Origin: Lachnospiraceae bacterium
GTDB lineage: Bacteria; Bacillota; Clostridia; Lachnospirales; Lachnospiraceae
NCBI GenBank assembly: GCA_021202575.1
Contig: JAJQCU010000256.1
Span: 1-5,774, forward strand
Length of the DNA stretch: 5,774 nt
Direction of reading: 5' to 3'
The translations under genes and the position numbers were made by a program. Positions 5,393-5,774 of this stretch are shown here, one piece after another. Below the pieces are notes generated by a model. It was not told the origin of the DNA and did no database searches. It saw only the letters and a list, made by a program, of their open reading frames with translations. How positions within the stretch are numbered: the first letter of the stretch is position 1; each line of letters starts with the position of its first letter.

Positions 5393-5774
5393 TCAGCGTT
5401 TTCCCCTCCATGGCAGATACTCTATAGTAATCACAGCCAGGGCCAGCGCCGCGTAAGCCGGAATATACCAGATTCCCAGCCGTTCCTGCAGCAGCTGCAG
5501 CGGCGATCCCAAAGAGCCCTCCATCAGGAAAAAATAATTCGTCCCCAGCCACCGGTCTATGAGATAAATCGGCGGCACCACCACCATGAGAAACGCCACC
5601 GGTTTCCACATGGCCTTCATCCGGGGCTTCACCGCTCCATCCAGCAGCTGCCAGACCCCAAAAAGGATCAGACCCGTATGAATGGAAAAGCCCGTCAGAT
5701 TCATGTAATTCCAATGTGGATACATATTCCAGTCAGGAAAAAGCAGAGCCAGCGCCGCGCCCGCTATCCCCAGG
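5393..5774 (-). CDS. YwaF/TIGR02206-like integral membrane protein, 5' end outside the window
   Basis: The frame is open to the window edge. An internal Met at 5725 is not the start: the 16 residues before it (LGIAGAALALLFPDWN) fit the family and are continuous with it. The visible 126 residues contain about four hydrophobic segments: the one at the edge, then NLTGFSIHTGLILFGVWQLL, then WKPVAFLMVVVPPIYLIDRW and finally IWYIPAYAALALAVITIEYL. The pattern FPDW...YPHWNY, a conserved His in SIHTGLIL, GTNYFFL and the ERLGIWYIP ending resemble the YwaF family of multi-pass membrane proteins, whose biochemical function in bacteria is unclear. The gene ends with TGA at 5395-5393. It shares strand with parA but is separated from the next gene by 310 bases, so a shared transcript is uncertain. 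Confidence 0.75.
   Translation of the reverse strand, partial: LGIAGAALALLFPDWNMYPHWNYMNLTGFSIHTGLILFGVWQLLDGAVKPRMKAMWKPVAFLMVVVPPIYLIDRWLGTNYFFLMEGSLGSPLQLLQERLGIWYIPAYAALALAVITIEYLPWRGKR

Noticed and set aside
5388..5714. 108-codon minus-strand frame overlapping the YwaF-like gene
   Set aside because: It is an alternative frame of the same strand, rich in Gly, Ala and Asp, without membrane segments or a ribosome binding site. The YwaF-like frame has clear family features.

Overview
The window reads as ordinary chromosomal core sequence from a low-to-mid GC Firmicute, most likely a member of the Clostridia close to Lachnospiraceae. The reasons are the gene set (DUF3881 and DUF4446 proteins, a Clostridia-type seryl-tRNA synthetase), the strong AGGAGG-type ribosome binding sites, and the Soj/Spo0J-like ParA-ParB pair, which in this group usually lies near the replication origin. 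All seven genes I accept are on the minus strand, so the region is read from the high coordinates to the low.

Layout in order of transcription. (1) 5774-5393: the C-terminal part of a YwaF/TIGR02206-like membrane protein, cut by the window edge. (2) 5392-5083: a 310-base non-coding gap holding four tandem 31-bp repeats (5121-5243), a partial fifth copy and an 8-bp hairpin. (3) 5082-4759: a small basic protein with two membrane segments, unrecognised. (4) 4758-4611: an intergenic region with a candidate promoter and several small hairpins. (5) 4610-2416: a tight three-gene operon, parA, parB and DUF4446, with gaps of 12 and 2 bases. (6) 2415-2261: a leader region without a recognisable T-box. 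(7) 2260-977: serS. (8) 976-887: a gap with two hairpins. (9) 886-11: a DUF3881 protein, whose true start is the ATG at 886 rather than the upstream GTG at 895.

Functionally, ParA and ParB form the chromosome-partition system: ParB loads at parS sites and slides as a CTP-dependent clamp, and ParA ATPase positions or releases the complex on the nucleoid. No good parS site occurs in this window. DUF4446 is a membrane-anchored protein of unknown role that is probably translationally coupled to parB. SerS charges tRNA-Ser and is linked by neighbourhood rather than by function.

I found no mobile element, CRISPR array, RNA gene or defence system. The least explained item is the 31-bp repeat array upstream of the small membrane gene and parAB. 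Next come the uncharacterised membrane proteins flanking the partition genes. I would not claim a new system here.
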